NCBI GenBank assembly: GCA_002104985.1
Contig: MCGO01000017.1
Coordinates: forward strand, 62,001-126,000
Length of the DNA: 64,000 bases
Direction of reading: 5' to 3'
From: Rhizoclosmatium globosum
Lineage: Eukaryota; Chytridiomycota; Chytridiomycetes; Chytridiales; Chytriomycetaceae
Positions 23,079 to 35,300 of this stretch are shown here, one piece after another. The translations under genes and the position numbers were made by a program. Each line of letters opens with the position of its first letter. Within the stretch, counting starts at the first letter, position 1. The notes beneath the pieces were generated by a model. The model was not told the origin of the DNA and ran no database searches. It saw only the letters and a program-made list of their open reading frames with translations.

Positions 23079-24280
23079 ATGTCCTCCGCATCGATAGCGC
23101 TTCTATTCCTCTCTATTTTGATACTTCAGTGTACCACGGCACCTGCGCCATTTCCAGAAGTTCTCTCAGATTTAAGTCAAATTTACAACAACATCACCTC
23201 GAATGACCCAGCACCTGTCAACGGCCCTTCACCTTCGAACAACGGAACAACCACGCCAGCATTAGGTTTCGCATACTTGTGGTCAAGGCGTAAGATTAAA
23301 TCTCATTTTAGTACACGACAGCTGTCTCCTGCAGCTGGAATTGGAGGTGCTGCACTGGTTATGACAGGTTTCGCGTATGCATTCATGGGGAAACGAGCAT
23401 ACTTCCCATCTCTTTTCTTATCTGGCTTTTATACAATAGGTTTGAATTCAACTTTAAAGACAGCCGCTAAAGGAATAATCACAGGTCTTATCACCTTCGT
23501 GTTGTTGGATATTTGCCAAATGAAATGGCACAGTTTCGGACCTTACGCGGACTGGATTTATTTGTTTCTTATTGCCCCAATGGCAGTTGGAGGTACGCGT
23601 TTCATTCTAATTCTTCCTCTTACCTCGCGACGGCTTGTAGGTGGTTTCGCATTCCAAAAGTTTAGTCAAGTTGGAATCGTCTGTATGGGTGCTCTGAATG
23701 GTTTTCGTTTTGGTCTTGCTTGTTTCTCTTCACTGGTCTTGGCTCATCACTTGCCCAATCGACACACTTGATATTCACACTGGCGGTCATTGGAATGGGA
23801 ACCGCGACAGTTTTCTTTATGGAACATATGGCGTTGGTCATAGGAACGGCGTTTGTTGGTGGATTCATGGTTTCTGTGGGAACCGACTTGTTTGCTTGTG
23901 CGGGGTAAGATATTATAAGCTCCATATTTTATAGTTAAGCTGCCAATATACCTAGATTTGTCGAAATCGTAAACAGATGCATCGACGGGACACCTCCGAA
24001 AACTTCTGAGATTGTGGGGCCAGCCTGGGCTCTTGTCGCCGTTGCTGTTGCAATAGGAGCTGCTGCATTTTACGTTCAGACGCGATCTTCGCCTCCACCA
24101 CCACCTGATATTGTTAATAATCCAGCTTATTGGCTTTTTGGAGCAATTCCACCTTCAATGCCTTCACCAACTTGGTTCTTGATGCCGTCAAACAAACCAC
24201 CAAGTGCTCCGCAACCAGCAGCAGCAGCCTCTGAATGGTCAATCTGGTCTATTATAAATCCATTTGGATGGAAATGGTGA
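23079..24280 (+). CDS. multi-pass membrane protein, TMEM198/DUF4203-like
   Basis: A signal peptide (SIALLFLSILILQCTTA) and an Asn/Pro-rich ectodomain of about 40 residues precede at least seven hydrophobic segments, including AGIGGAALVMTGFAYAF, SLFLSGFYTIG, GIITGLITFVLLDI, LFLFTGLGSSLAQ, FTLAVIGMGTATVFF, LVIGTAFVGGFMVSVG and ALVAVAVAIGAAAFYV. The Gly-rich small-residue helices and spacing fit the DUF4203 (TM7S3/TM198) family. Introns lie at about 23592-23640 and 23907-23975. One indel near 23720 is needed to connect FRFG to CLFLFTG. Two Pro-rich, Trp-rich segments end the protein. Function not known. Divergent from the ankyrin-like gene with only 78 bp between starts. Confidence 0.72.
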
Positions 24281-24399
24281 CATGTTATTTTTCCTTACCT
24301 CTTCTATATACTTCTTCATAAAGATTACGCACTTAATGCCCATACCATGCATTTCATTTCTATTATATCCTCTCTAGTAATCGGAGATTCAAATCAATC

Positions 24400-27300
24400 C
24401 TATTTTATTTCAAGGTTGCGTTTAAGTAACTCGTCAAACTCGTTTCCATGAGACGTTGAGATGAAATCAAGCAACACAGTCTTTGATCCCATTGTTAGTT
24501 TGAATCTTGCCCCCGTATCATCCTGAAATTTAACTGGAATCAATTTAAAACGATTCGCATTAAACGCGAAAACTCGTGGAGTTCCTTGAAGTTCTTTTGT
24601 TGGAAGAAACTGAATATATGTTCTGTTGGAAACGTTCACCACGAAGACGATTCCACGATGCCATGGCCCCGAGAAGCCAAAGTTGCTCACAGATATGACA
24701 GCGTCAAACTGTCGCAAATGTTAGTTAAAGGCGTTCGCAATTACGAAACTCACTGCGGGATGAGCATCAACGAAGTAACACCGCTTGAAACTTGTTTTCG
24801 AGGTAGTGAATTAGTTGGGTGAACAAATGAAGACACTATAGTCCGATGCTGTCCCGTTCGCAAATCACTGGATTTTATCTGGTCACCAGTATCGACTTTT
24901 GCAGCATCCCCTCTTGAAATTGTTGACATGGTAGTTCGATTATCGAGTGGCGTTGAAAACGATCGGAGCTGAGAAGATAATTGCGATGTTTGTTGCTGAG
25001 AACTTGTTGTGCTTCCGACTGTCCTGAACATAATTTTATAAAGACTGGTTCTCTGTCGATCTCCATACATCTCCAAAGCTCGAGGTATAAATTGCATAGA
25101 CAATGGGGAAATCGTCAGAATCCAGATAAGAATGGCTATGTTGAATTGTTTGGTGGTCTCAGAGGCGAACGATTGATTCATTATCAATGCAAGAATCACA
25201 AAGATACAGGTCATGATTGAAAAAATAAGAATGAGCGTGAACTCAGAATTCACAACGGGGACATCTACTGTATAATATGCAATTGAGAATAAGCTTACGA
25301 CAAGTACGCTGTTGAAAACCACAAGTGCGTAGGTGGGACCATAAAATCCACAAGCACAAGCGTATTGAATGCTGTCATTCGTGACAAGAGATTTGATTGA
25401 CACGTTTGACAGCCTAAACCAAACGACGAGGAGAATCTGTTCGATAATAACAATCCCAAGCAATGGTATCATCCACGTCGAATCATTGACAGTCCATTTC
25501 TTGAGTCGCTGAGATGAATTGTAAACAAAAATCACTTTCGTATTGCGGCAGATAATGCTTCCAACAATTAAGCTGAAAGCAGTAACTTGAAACCATATTC
25601 TCATTTCGCAGTTTCCAACAGATTCGACCCCAAAATACATAAAATTCGAGATGAAGGATAGCGCAGTCCCAATTGTTAAAGTTGTTAAAAAAGGGATTGA
25701 CGTGGTGTGAAATAGTGGCATAGTTTGAGCAACAACCAAAACGATTAGAAACAGGACGACCATGCTCAACCCCACTATCGCCAACGAAAGCAATAATTTT
25801 CCATACACTGAAGACTGAGATATGATTTTCTCAGTCAAGATGATGGTCCCATCAAGCGGTGGAGTAGCAGTACCTACAAATACTTGAGATTGAGAATAGA
25901 AACCGAGCAGATAAATACCATCAAAGAACATTGGAGGAGTGCCATTAACTTTGAAGAGCCGACTTAACGCCATATCCGTATACGCAAACGGGATGACATT
26001 GAAATCTGAAGTTCCGTCAACAAATGCAACCTGTCCAATACTATTTCAATGAGTAAGTTGACAATCAACGACAAAGCCACCTTGCTACGTCGCCTCCCTT
26101 CGTCAGACGAACAGGATCGCCAATCATTCCTCGGTAGCCTGTGTCTTCAAAGAGCGTCGAATTCAGCATCTCCCTAAATTTGGCGCTTTGAAGAATGCTC
26201 GGAGCTGTGGATGAATTATTTAATATCTTTGACGGGGAGGGGATTAGTATGAAATTGACGATGAAGTCGACACGAACTTTGTTCATTCCGGCAGCTAGTA
26301 GCCTAACACAATCGTATAAAAAGTTCATGTTATATCCGTTCGCTGCATCGACAGGTGAGAATTGGACTCTGGATTTTCAATTAGGGTATACCAATAACGC
26401 GAAACATACCCCCATGGTTTTTGGATCTCATCCACTGCTTGAGTCATATTATTCAGTAATTCGGTTGAATATTCGGATGGGATATTCAGCACATAAGGCA
26501 AAATGATTCCGCGAGACAGCTTGTAGTAGTTCTTCCCCACCTTTTCACAGGATCATCGCTTGGCCAAGGAAGATTTGAGGCGAGCCAGACATACTTTGGA
26601 CCAACAAACTTGCGTCGTACGGCCAAGCTGTAGTATATCTGCGCGATAAATGCGCCATCGCCGTCAATATAGAAGTAACGAGCATCAAACGTCGCCAAAC
26701 ATTGAACAACATAGGAAATCAGATTCCCATCCACTTTGTTCAATGTCGATATAATGATAGATTGTTTCTGCAACACTTCTTTCACCAGCCGAGATTGAGA
26801 ATTACGCGAATTGATATCGGTTTGAGTGATGAAGACAATTTTCTTGACATTCCACGACTTTAATAACAGAGCCATTGTTTCTCCTAGTCCCATTATTGTC
26901 TGTGCCTGGATGAGGTACGGATATATTTCGGTAAGAACGGAGACGAGGATGTCCCCACGCATTCTGGAATCTGATATGTCGAGTATACTTCTCCATCGAC
27001 CCTCATAGTCCCAGAATAAAGATTTCCTATCACTGCAACCACGTCTTTATGGTTTTCAGCGATTTCAAAGGCCGTTGCTACAGCGTGGCCTCCGCTATGC
27101 CCAACTCTATCAGCGTCGAAATTATTGAATCGTTTGATTTTTATGGTGGTGTAAGGCAGAGTGGTTGGATATTATTCACGGCGTTGACTGCAATTTCAGA
27201 GGCAACCTGATTCCAAAAGAAGAAGCTATCGAGGCCCCAGAGACTAGTGTCACCCAATATTGTAAGATTTAACGCATCTAAACCTCCGATGACCTGAGAG

Positions 27301-27471
27301 CCATTATACAAGGCCTGGGAGTCTGTCAAAATTTAATTGACGGTTCAATAAACGTAAGACTCACAAGGAATATGCGCCAATCAGTCCAAACGTGATGGAC
27401 GTTTGATTCTTGAGCTCTTTCCAATGCGAAGCCAATATACAATCTAAAAGAGAGAAGACGATGATGATCAT
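24400..27471 (-). CDS. GABA-B-like receptor B: ectodomain, 7TM, C-terminal PH-like tail
   Basis: Starts with a signal peptide (MIIIVFSLLDCILA) and TSITFGLIGAYS, then QVIGGLDALNLTILGD, EIAVNAVNN and the rest of the periplasmic-binding-like ectodomain (27300-26070). TPPLDG near 25860 marks the junction to the 7TM domain, which is read in one long exon (24750-25973): LLLSLAIVGLSMVVLFLIVL, FLTTLTIGTALSFISNF, IWFQVTAFSLIVGSIICR, WMIPLLGIVIIEQILLVVWF, ALVVFNSVLVVSLFSI, FTLILIFSIMTCIFVILAL and ILIWILTISPLSMQFI. The intracellular tail is Ser/Thr-rich and the last exon (24400-24717) is a PH-like module with WHRGIVFVVNV and TVLLDFISTSHGNEFDELL. Probably a G-protein-coupled chemoreceptor of the zoospore or rhizoid membrane; ligand unknown. 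Confidence 0.88.
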
Positions 27472-27535
27472 TGTTGAGGTGGTGGTGGATGTAAATCTTG
27501 AAAATCGTGCTTCACCACCGGCAAACCTTTCCTTG

Positions 27536-28574
27536 TCATACAGGAGTGTATTGTAAAAACTGATGAAAAAGATATTTGAAGACAGCGGTTGGATATTTAT
27601 TCCACAAGTTCTGCAGTTCCCCATAAACAACGAGAACAATCACGGATCCCGTCTTTGCAACGTCATCATAATCGTTCCTTAAACAAAGAAAGTATTCCAT
27701 CCCGTTGAACAATCTTTTTGAGAGAATCAGTGACACCAGTGTGAACCTGTTTTCGACCCTCGACTTCCAAACTCAAGCTCCTCCGAGCAATATCAAACGG
27801 ATTCGTAAATATAGTTGCCAAGTATGTTGAAAACTGAGCAATAGTCCATTTGGAAGCGAGTCCCGCAAGCGAAGTCTCCTTGTCCCATGGGTTCACGCCT
27901 TTCAAAGTATCGTTCAAGCCGAATTGAATTCCACGATACGTGATGATACCAGCGATGAAATTCCAAAGAACTGGTAGAAATTCATGATTCCTTTTGGTGG
28001 CCCATTCGCGGTTTTGATAGCGCAGTCTTGCAAGGTTGAAAACTGGCGGTCTGATTAAAACCATAATAGTAAGCTTCAGAAGGACAAGTAGTATCGATAC
28101 GAACCAGATGTGAATCGAGTCCAGACAAAGTCCCAGGATAGACAAAGAGAGAGGAAAAGGCACCCGCAGCACCACCTGCAGCCAAGTTCACGCCCAGGAA
28201 GGATCCAAACTGTGTTCGTGGATCATAGTTTGGCAGCAAGAAGTGAAACAGATCCTTCGATGCGAGATTCATTCCTTGTGGAGGAAAGTATCTGATGCTG
28301 CTCGAAAGGCTTCCCTTCCAGAAGAAACCAGGCCCTTTCTCTTTGGCAATCCGTGAAACAGTTGAGAATTAATCCGCGGATGGGCTCCTGTTTCAACGAT
28401 ATCAACGACATGCTTCAAGTACCACATTCAGTGAAACCTTTGCTCCAATCGCCTCATTCAATCGCACTCGCTCAACGGAAGCGTAATCATCTTTGCTACA
28501 ATTCCGGCGATTGACCCGGATGCAAAGCTTGTCGCAAACGCTGAAAACACCGTGTCCTGTGCTTGGGAGTCCAT
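27536..28574 (-). CDS. ADP/ATP-carrier-like mitochondrial carrier, several frame breaks
   Basis: The order follows the ADP/ATP carrier: FATSFASGSIAGIVAK, SVERVRL (first carrier motif), IAKEKGPGFFWKGSL, SSSIRYFPPQGMNLASKDLF, LAAGGAAGAFSSLFVYPWDF (second motif; one-base shift at the Pro), NFIAGIITYRGIQFGLNDTLK, TNPFDIARRSL (third motif) and, in a new frame, AKTGSVIVLVVYGELQNLW at the C-terminus. At least four one-base shifts must be bridged (near 28340, 28135, 27690 and around 28460, where an intron is also possible). The RRRMMM signature of true ADP/ATP carriers is absent: the site reads ARRSLSLEV. So it is either a divergent carrier with another substrate or a pseudogene, with sequence errors on top. 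Membrane: mitochondrial inner. Confidence 0.72.
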
Positions 28575-28928
28575 CTGTTTTTGGAAGCTCAAATTCTTTC
28601 AACCGAGAACATAATCTTCGTTGATCTTAAGCCTGCACGACTTGGTTCCTATGCACTTGTGTACTATCAGTGTTTTCGTGAAGATGGCAGTACTCGCTTG
28701 TCACGCCTTGCATTTGTATTCTACATCAAATTCCCCGACTCTAAGATTTCCCTTATTGAATCCAAGTACGAGTCATGTAGATTTCAATAAATCTTCGCTG
28801 AAAACAAGAACGCGTGCTTAAAAGTAAACATGTATGAACCCTCAATTTTCGCGGCTAAAAACACTGTTAAAAAACACCCTGAAAACCGTGTGGCTAAACT
28901 CACGTAAAACTCCATCACTCAAAAATCA

Positions 28929-30015
28929 ATGCTCCTTTCACTTCTTGCCGCCACGGTGGCCTCGCGGGTCAAACGTCTCTCACCTGTCAAGACCCATCAA
29001 CATCCCTCCCAGTTGCCGCAAAAATTGAAGATGCATACGCGCAGTATCCTGAATCACCACTTCATTTACAATGGACAGCCTCTTTGTAGACTATAGTTTC
29101 GACCGCATCGCTATTGCATCAACTGGATCCACTTTTTGGAGTATGAAGGGATGTGGACCAAGCGCTGTCACCTTGTTCCATGACACCTTCTTGGTTACGT
29201 GTTACGACGACAATAGTATCGTGCAGCTCACATCTGACGGGAAAAACAGTTGGCAAGAATCGCAAAAGGAAAGACGGATCTGGATTCCTTGGTCCAAATG
29301 ACTTTGGCCTAGATTCAGTGGGTGGTCAGTTTTTTCTTTTCGTGTCTGCAGGTTTCGCTTGGTTTGTTTGCTGACTGACTCCATCCCACCCAAAAAATAG
29401 GGGTCTACTTCACAGCTTCAGGCGTCTGGGACGTTTCTGCACCGGCGCAAGGAGCAGTATACTACATCCCATCGCCAACTTCTTTGGATAAAGTAATCAC
29501 AGAAAACATTTACCAAGTTGCTTCGGAATCCATTATCCAAATGGTTTGGCTGTCATCCACCGCGGACGCACTCTGCTTGTCAGCGCAACTCTGGCCAACA
29601 CGGTATACTCATACCAAATCTACAAAATCTGTACAGAGCAGGAAACGCGTTTCACCAAAGATCTTTGCAGACTTGAATATTGTCGCGTATCAGCGTGACT
29701 TGATGGTGGATATATGGGTCCCGACGGTATCCGCCTGAAAGATGGAGTGCTTATCAAGCTCAATTTGGGGGTGCAAGAATCCTGAAATTTCGTGAAGATG
29801 GTACTTTAATTGGAACCATTAATTTCAAGTCCCCATTTAGAAATCACACAAATGTGTGGGTGGATGGAACTACATTGTACGCAACTGCTACGACTGAGAT
29901 TGATCACGCTAATGGCAGCATTATTTACCCAGGAGTTGTGATGAGCATCAATGATCCAAAATTGAAAACACGAAAGGAGCTTGATTGTACCGTTGTTGTT
30001 CCGAAGGTTTTTTAG
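28929..30015 (+). CDS. secreted SMP-30/gluconolactonase-like beta-propeller
   Basis: Begins MLLSLLAATVASR, a short secretion signal, then QTSLTCQDPSTSLPVAA. Propeller-type segments follow: SAVTLFHDTFLVTCYDDN, SGFLGPNDFGLDSVGG, VYFTASGVWDVSAPAQGAV, HYPNGLAVIHRGRTLLVSAT and GARILKFREDGTLIGT. The GPND..LDS.G..YFT and PNGLA patterns are those of the SMP-30/Gluconolaconase/LRE region. One intron lies at about 29321-29399. Four or five indels break the frame, two of them in homopolymers (AAAAA near 29240 and GGGGG near 29770). Such proteins are calcium-dependent lactonases or related hydrolases; substrate here unknown. Confidence 0.7.
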
Positions 30016-30236
30016 GTTGATCTTGGTAGATAAGGCAAAACTGTATTTAAGGAAGAATCAAAAGATTTCATTTTGTCGTTGTTGATATAAATAAACAAAC
30101 AGAAGACCAGTTCATCCTATTTCCATTTGCATATCGAAGCGAATTCTTTTTCAAACACTCTTCGCTGTTCCGACAATGAATTATTAGTTGCCTGCCGTCG
30201 AATCACCCAGCAATCCTTTCTGTTCTTTCTTTCCGT

Positions 30237-31153
30237 TCATTTGCTCACTTCTTCTTCGTCTGCAAATCCACCCCACGAATCATTTTGTTTCGCCCAATTA
30301 CTTCTTTTTTCCAGGCCTTTGGACGTTGAGCTGGTTGGAATAAGAGTATAGTGAGTAGAAAGCGATGTAGAAATGAGGTGTTTCCATATCCCCCACCCGA
30401 CCCTCCATATCCGCTGGAGTTTGTGTTTGCAGGTGAGTTTAAATCCACCATCCCACCTGGAGTCTCGTCGCATTTCATCCATTGACGGTTTCGTTGAGTT
30501 GGTCGTTGTTGATGAAACGCGTGAGGCGACTGTAGCAGCCAGCTTTGATACAGACGAAGAAACTGTAGAATACTGCGGCCCCAAAGAAAACTGAGAAGCT
30601 GTTGGGTACGCAGACGCGACTTTTCCGGTCCTCCTTCAAAACCAGGTTCATCGAATCTTGACCCAGCCCTGGAAGGAGAGTTTCTCTCAGTGGAAGCAGC
30701 GGAGAGTCTGTATATCCGAACGAGTATTGATTCTTGAGTACGAAGATGACGGCGCGTACCCATACTGAGGGGCATTGTCACTGCTCAGTTTCGGCTTTGA
30801 CGTTGCGTAGGCCGAGATTCCGCCTACGATTGATGAGACAGATGGAACGGGAACACTGGAAACTTGGATCTGGAAAAAAGGAAAGCAGCGAATCAGAGAG
30901 ACTCTGTTTCTGTGGCGGCGCCGCGCCTTTTCGATGTGAAAACTTTTTGGGGTTGTGCGGCTGAGACGCGGCTTTGGGCGGCGAAGTAGTCGGCGGATGT
31001 CGGATCGAGTGGCGCCGGCGTCGACAACGTTTGTGGCTTTGGTCGCGCCGGCTCGTGCGTACTCTGCTTTTGTGGTTGCGGTTGCTTCTCGCCGGGGAAG
31101 TCAAAGGAGCTCCAGAAATCGGCGTCGGCGGTGTTCTGGTCGCGCTGGCTCAT
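30237..31153 (-). CDS. hypothetical Ser/Thr-rich protein with terminal W-x-x-F motifs
   Basis: Not recognised. The start MSQRDQN is followed by ADADFWSSFDFPGEK, a Pro/Gln-rich stretch, SADYFAAQSRVSAAQP and a basic KVFTSKRRGA. An intron of about 25-50 nt ends near 30873. Later pieces read VSSSVSKLAATVASRVSSTTT and, at the end, SNWAKQNDSWGGFADEEEVSK. Acidic W-x-x-F motifs at both ends and a Ser/Thr-rich amphipathic stretch recall tails of trafficking proteins such as ArfGAPs, but no ArfGAP zinc finger is present, so no function is assigned. Frames change in the middle, so exon structure is uncertain. Confidence 0.5.
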
Positions 31154-31620
31154 TGTCGATGCGTGGTTCGTTGGGCGGGTCTTTTTGTTGCGAGAATCAC
31201 GACAATTCATCCTTGTATCTTTATTCAACCCTTGCTGCTTCTAACTCCAAGATACCGCTTTGCTCGTGAATTTAAGGGTAATAAATTGAAACTAGCTAAT
31301 CTCAGGTTCTAAACTTTGGTAAACACAGTTTTCGTGGAATACAGTTTCATGAAGGACTTTACACTGTATTTCAGTAAAAGCCCAAACGAAACTGTCTGTC
31401 TGCTCATCGTCGTTACTGAAGCATAGTTACATAGAACATTCGATTTTATCGAAACGGCGAATCCGTCTTTGAATGCATGTCAATATCAGGTGGAGTTATT
31501 CAGGAAAAACGAAAACATGCAAGGTGCGCTTTTTATAGGAATTTCCATGATTCATTGGGATGCATATGGGTGTTTTGGTTATCTTGCGTTATCTATTCTA
31601 ACAGTTGTCACTCGAAAAAG
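31154..31620. other. intergenic, divergent promoter region
   Basis: About 470 bp between the hypothetical gene and the CaMKII association-domain gene, which point away from each other. Short ORFs occur but none looks real. No RNA or repeat seen. Confidence 0.5.
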
Positions 31621-32131
31621 ATGTCTCCACAACCAGCGCAAAAGAAACAAAAAACTGACACCGACACGATGAACGCTGGTATGCTGTAGTCCACTACCTC
31701 AGCCTGTAATCTAACCAAGAACAACACCAGAGCAACAAACCGTCCTAAATGCCAACAAGAATCTCCTTGAGGCCGCCGTCTCAGGAGACTGGGCAACCTA
31801 CGCCTCCCTTGTCTCTCCCGAGTTGACCTGCTTTGAAGCCGAAGCAGGCTGTCACCTCGTGAAGGGCCTGGACTTCCACAAGTTCTACTTCCTGCAACTG
31901 CACCAACTAAGCCATCCGGAAAAGTGACAACCCTGTAAACCCCGTGGTTACCTTCTTGTCTGTTGACAAGACTGCCGCCTTGGTCGCATACGTGCGTCTG
32001 ACACAATTCAAGAATGCAGAGGGTGCCAGTGTCACAGTGAGATTAGTGAAACTCGTATTTGGACGCGGTCATCATCTACTTCAAATGACTGGAAGAACGT
32101 TCACTTCCAACGTGGGTCTGGAAAGTTGTGA
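31621..32131 (+). CDS. stand-alone CaMKII association (hub) domain protein
   Basis: A small protein of about 150 residues. Exon 1 encodes MSPQPAQKKQKTDTDTMNA. After a short intron (31680-31733) come KNLLEAAVSGDWATYASLV, SPELTCFEAEAGCHLVKGLDFHKFYF (31791-31890), VTFLSVDKTAALVAYVRLTQF and, in a shifted frame, ETRIWTRSSS..DWKNVHFQRGSG. This is the CaMKII association-domain pattern (SNTF2-like fold): LT-FEPEA-G-LV-G-DFH-FYF, then A-IAYIRLTQ and ETRVW...W-NVH. In animals the domain is the C-terminal hub that assembles CaMKII into 12-14-mers; here no kinase domain is attached. One or two indels occur near 31895 and 32040. Probable role: ring-shaped oligomer or small-molecule-binding scaffold; partner unknown. 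Confidence 0.85.
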
Positions 32132-32316
32132 GATTCCTTTTAGAATGAAACAGCTAAATTAATAAAAGTCTTTGGAGATATATTCTTGTCACTCCCGTTG
32201 ACATGCTCACTTACATAGAATTTTCAAGTATATGACGAAACCCGGTCACGCTCATTCTCTGTGACGCCATTTATTGATTAAGTACTACGTCAATAAATTC
32301 GTTTCGTAAATCCCAA

Positions 32317-35300
32317 ATGATTCCCCATCTCCTCACCGCCCTTCCACCATTGCTGCCTTTACAACAGCCCAAATCCAGAATCAATCGTCCTCCCGTTTCT
32401 CAATCAACGTGTGTCAAAGCGTTCAGGATGGGAACATCGCGTGCCTGAACCCTAACCAATACACTACTTGCTGGAACGGAGGTAAATAGGCTTACTTCTT
32501 TCCGTTCACTAAATAATATCTCTTGGTACATACATAGCTCCAAATACCACCGCGCAAAGTTGTGCGATCGGATCGGCGTGCTGCAATAACAAATGTATTC
32601 CATCGTCTTCAGGAACATGTCCCAACGTCTGCTCGTCTCTTCCACCACAAACAAACACTTGCTTTAACAGTACCACATCACAACTTGTATAACTCAGGGT
32701 ATTTGACTGTCAAACTCTTGTTCTCTGATTGAAATCATTGAATTATTAGATTTCGCATCAACGCCACAGAAATGCGCATCAGGAACTGTGTGCTGCTCTA
32801 CGCTTGCGTTGTGAAATCAGATATCGCGTGTGGTTTACCGAGTGGGCTTACTTTAGATTCTGGACTCACCTATAGCGCAAATGTTTCAGTCGTGCCAGTG
32901 CCTGTTAATGTCTGCTCGGGAGTACTAGATAATAATATTGCATGTCGATCGACTACAACGTATAATTATTGTTTGAACGGAGGTACATGAATCGAATCTG
33001 TTCATTTGTGGGAACTAAACTGATTCACGTCAGCATTGGTTCAACAACCTGACATATCTTGTCCAAAAGGGACTCTCTGCTGTGCAAATTCAAATTCTTG
33101 CGAAACTGCAGACAAATGCGCATCTCTTTATCCTTCGAAATGTGCTAATATTCCGGACGGTCACATTGTTTGCACAAGTCAAACCACGTTCGATACGTGT
33201 TATGCAGGAGGTATACTTGCGCTCAGTCAATTAATTCCTACTAAATGCATGGGTAGGTGTGAGTGGTGACAAAGCACAGTCCTGCGCAGCTGGTACAGTT
33301 TGTTGTGCAGATGGGAGAAATCGATGCGACTTCAAACACAACTGTGGATCTGTTCTTGGATCCCTCCTGACCGCTTCGTCAACAATAGTTCCAGTAATTA
33401 ATCCAGCTGGTAATGTTTGCGCTTCGGTGACAAATGGCGCATATTCATGCGTGAATCCATCTCAGTTTGTGAAATGCATGGGTGGATGTGAGTTTGCAGT
33501 ATATTCAGATGTCAACTAAAAACTTAAACGCGCGTGATAGTATCCGCTTCAAATGCATTAAGTTGTCCTGCTGGAATGAAATGCTGTGGTGGATCTTGCG
33601 TTCAATTCAACAACCCATCTTGCAACGTTTGCAACGGAGTATCTGACTCAAATATTGCTTGTACGAGTGCGAATGCTTTTACTATTTGTTCAAATCAAAG
33701 TAAGTCCACCCATCTTCGATACGTCTCAATTTATACTGATTCTTTTGCCCTTGAAGGTCCTCTCACTCCACCCCAGTATTGTGCATCAGGTTTAAGCTGC
33801 TGTGGGAACTCATGCGTGAAATCGACGGATCCAGCTTGCGGAGGTTTCCTGCACCAATATCACAAAACAGGCCGTTTATGCAGCCACAATTATTGTTGAT
33901 GAGCACAACCACCCCGATTTCTAAATTTGATCCATTTTGTGTGGGAATCATGAACAACAATATTGCTTGCGTGTCGAAGACTACATTTGTCTATTGCAGT
34001 GGAAGTTGTGCGTTTTCCATTCTCAACATAACGGCATCCTAATTGATTTTATAGCGGCCGTCAGCTCAGAAACAACATGCCCCTTCAAACACAGTGCTGC
34101 TCCGATACAAATGCTTGTGGCTCAAGCTGTTCTGCCACTCTTCCGTCCAAATGTGCAACTCTTGCAAACGGTGCTTCAATTTGCACTTCCAAAACAACCT
34201 TTTCAACTTGTACTGCCAATCAAATCGCTGTATCACCTGAGAGCACTTGTCCAGCGTTAACCGTATGTGACTCGACTTCGAATTCTTGTGTGTACAAGAC
34301 GCAAGCAACTTCAGTTATGGGAGTGGCATTATCCATACTACCTAAACCAGTGAAGCAAGAAGATGGTTCTACTTCCATTTGCGCAAATGTTGAAGGAACT
34401 TTGAGTGTTTGCGTGAATCCACACAATATGTCCTTTGTCAGAATCAATGTTTGTCAGAACCATTCTCTTTATTCAATTCTTATGAAGTTTAGCTCCAACA
34501 ACTGCTCCTCGTCTTTGTGCGGATGGAACCTTTTGCTTAAACGGAATTTGTCTTTCATTTGATCACCCATCGTCGAACGTCTGTTACGGACTTCCTGATA
34601 ATGCTATTGCATGCTCTAGTAGTAATTCGTTCGTTACTTGTGCAAATCAAGGTGCTTCAATTTATATTTAATGCGTTATAGATGATAACCTTTAAGCAGA
34701 TATTGCATCGTCTCCACTCGTCTGTCCAGCCGGAACCAGTTGTTGCTCTAATGCTTGTCGAGATTCAAATTCACCAGCTTGCGGTGTCATTCAGTCGATC
34801 ACACCACAGCCATCTCCAACTCCAACTCCAACAAAAGTTTCACTTGATTGCAACAAAATCGCCGACAACAACTTAATTTGTCGAACGGCTGAAAGCTTCA
34901 ATTACTGCCTGAATGGGGGTATTTCGACTTCGCTCCTTGACTCTTCCTGTCCATATGGGACACAGTGCTGTGGAGATACGAATTCTTGTCAAGAAACATG
35001 CAAAATCAATCTACCGTCGCGTTGCAGAGCATATAAAGACGGAGCGGTGCTTTGCGTGTCTGACACAGACTTTAATATTTGTTCTGGGGTGGTAAGTTTG
35101 AGATTTTGTTAAAGAGCCAGGTTGACTTTATAATGGTTACAGCATTCGCGAACGCCAAGCCTCAAAGTTGTTCACCAGGCACGGTTTGTTGTGCGGACAC
35201 GAATACCTGCAACTTTCCGGCTGCTTGTGGAAGTCAGCTGCCCAAACAATTGGCTCAATATTCGTCCTTGAAATCATATGTTTCTTCCTCCACGCCGGCG

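Noticed and set aside
32772..32990. Independent small secreted protein
   Set aside because: It is one module of the CBM19-like array seen between two introns.
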